DNA from: CAVVEQ01 sp963802095
GTDB taxonomy: Bacteria > Chloroflexota > Anaerolineae > Anaerolineales > Anaerolineaceae
Direction of reading: 5' to 3'
Assembly: GCA_963802095.1 (NCBI GenBank)
Contig: CAWDHI010000002.1
Coordinates: 124,001 to 188,000 of the forward strand
Length of the DNA: 64,000 bases
The position numbers and the translations under genes were made by a program. Below, in pieces: positions 63,687 through 64,000 of the stretch. Each line of letters starts with the position of its first letter. The stretch's first letter is position 1. The notes beneath the pieces are model-generated. The model was given only the letters and a program-made list of their open reading frames with translations. It was not told the DNA's origin and did not search any database.

Positions 63687-64000
63687 ATGTCTGACCGTGA
63701 TGAATTTGGTGCGTTTTTGATTGGCTTTGTGGTTGGAGGTGTTGCCGGTGCAGTTACCGCGCTCCTGCTCGCTCCCCAATCGGGGGAAGAAACCCGGGCT
63801 ATGATCAAGGATCGCGCGATCGAATTGCGCGATAAGACCGTGGAAACCTACGAAGATGCCCGCGCTCGGGCGGAAGCGGCCGCTGATGAAGCTGTCAAGC
63901 GGGCGGATGCCCTCTTGAAACAGGCCAAATCGACTGCTGCCCAGCTGAAATCCTCGGATACCGTCGTGATCGAGGGAGAACCCAAGAAGGCTGTAAAAGC
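63687..64000 (+). CDS. YtxH-like protein (cut by window edge)
   Basis: About 104 codons before the window ends. MSDRDEFGAFLIGFVVGGVAGAVTALLLAPQSGEETR holds the Gly/Ala-rich membrane segment and the LLLAPQSGEETR signature of YtxH/gas-vesicle-like stress proteins, then a long Ala/Glu/Lys coiled coil. AAAGGAGAA precedes the ATG. Confidence 0.88.
   Translation, partial: MSDRDEFGAFLIGFVVGGVAGAVTALLLAPQSGEETRAMIKDRAIELRDKTVETYEDARARAEAAADEAVKRADALLKQAKSTAAQLKSSDTVVIEGEPKKAVK

Noticed and set aside
1..64000. CRISPR arrays, insertion sequences, prophage or integrase genes
   Set aside because: No regularly spaced repeats, transposase, integrase, capsid or terminase-like protein were seen on either strand.

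Overview
The window looks like a chromosomal stretch from an uncultured or anaerobic member of the Chloroflexota, class Anaerolineae. This rests on gene content: a mevalonate-pathway decarboxylase, BTAD/TPR and FHA regulators, Thr/Pro-rich LysM proteins, a monoderm-like set of surface proteins, many Ser/Thr-kinase and tandem CapA-like proteins, MvhAG/FrhAG-type hydrogenase subunits, and mid-range GC. I see no phage, insertion sequence, CRISPR array or rRNA. Genes are packed in short operons, often with 1-4 base start/stop overlaps (ATGA, GTGA, TTGA). Most ATG starts carry a GGAGG-like site, but several lack one and sit a few bases behind a TATAAT box.

Layout. 1-1332: MFS transporter (cut by the window edge) and a sugar-phosphate isomerase with an apparent one-base frameshift, divergent from a TPR-BTAD regulator. 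3561-7385: small proteins, an AI-2E-family permease, an FHA protein, a convincing 6S RNA gene at 5925-6106 (minus), and a zinc-ribbon/LysM membrane protein. 7433-13663 (minus): two tandem CapA-like lipoproteins, a cyclase-family metal hydrolase, a class III aminotransferase and thioredoxin reductase. 13783-19339 (plus): thiolase-like protein, AlkZ-related winged-helix protein, and a very large GH13 protein. 19349-21542 (minus): two alpha/beta hydrolases and a peroxiredoxin-like gene with an in-frame TGA exactly where the catalytic Cys is expected, followed by a SECIS-like hairpin. 21643-33579: DNA repair and tRNA modification (UDG, queA, ruvB), upp, moaA, tpiA, Ser/Thr kinase, family 2 glycosyltransferase, RNase P RNA, VTT protein, uridine kinase, tRNA-Thr. 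33625-42585: family 4 glycosyltransferase, dinB, an ACP/SDR/AMP-ligase/GNAT/polysaccharide-deacetylase cluster that overlaps by 4 bases with a two-gene [NiFe] hydrogenase whose large subunit stops right after the metal-binding His. 42604-49408: pepT, YjbQ, and a MacB-like exporter operon headed by a TetR gene with an 18+18 bp operator. 49531-64000: membrane proteins, KtrAB potassium uptake, mvaD, RseP-like protease, HEAT-repeat protein, acylphosphatase, uvrB, mfd, pth, and surface/cell-envelope proteins.

Working together: the lifestyle suggested is anaerobic and fermentative (hydrogenase, Moco synthesis gene, thioredoxin reductase plus a probable selenoprotein peroxiredoxin against oxidants), with investment in surface polysaccharide and its acyl modification (GT2, GT4, ACP cluster, deacetylase, CapA proteins), and signalling through Ser/Thr phosphorylation and FHA recognition. 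The strongest unusual signals are the selenoprotein candidate, the extension-free hydrogenase joined to the acyl-carrier cluster, and the paired binding-protein/CapA fusion lipoproteins.
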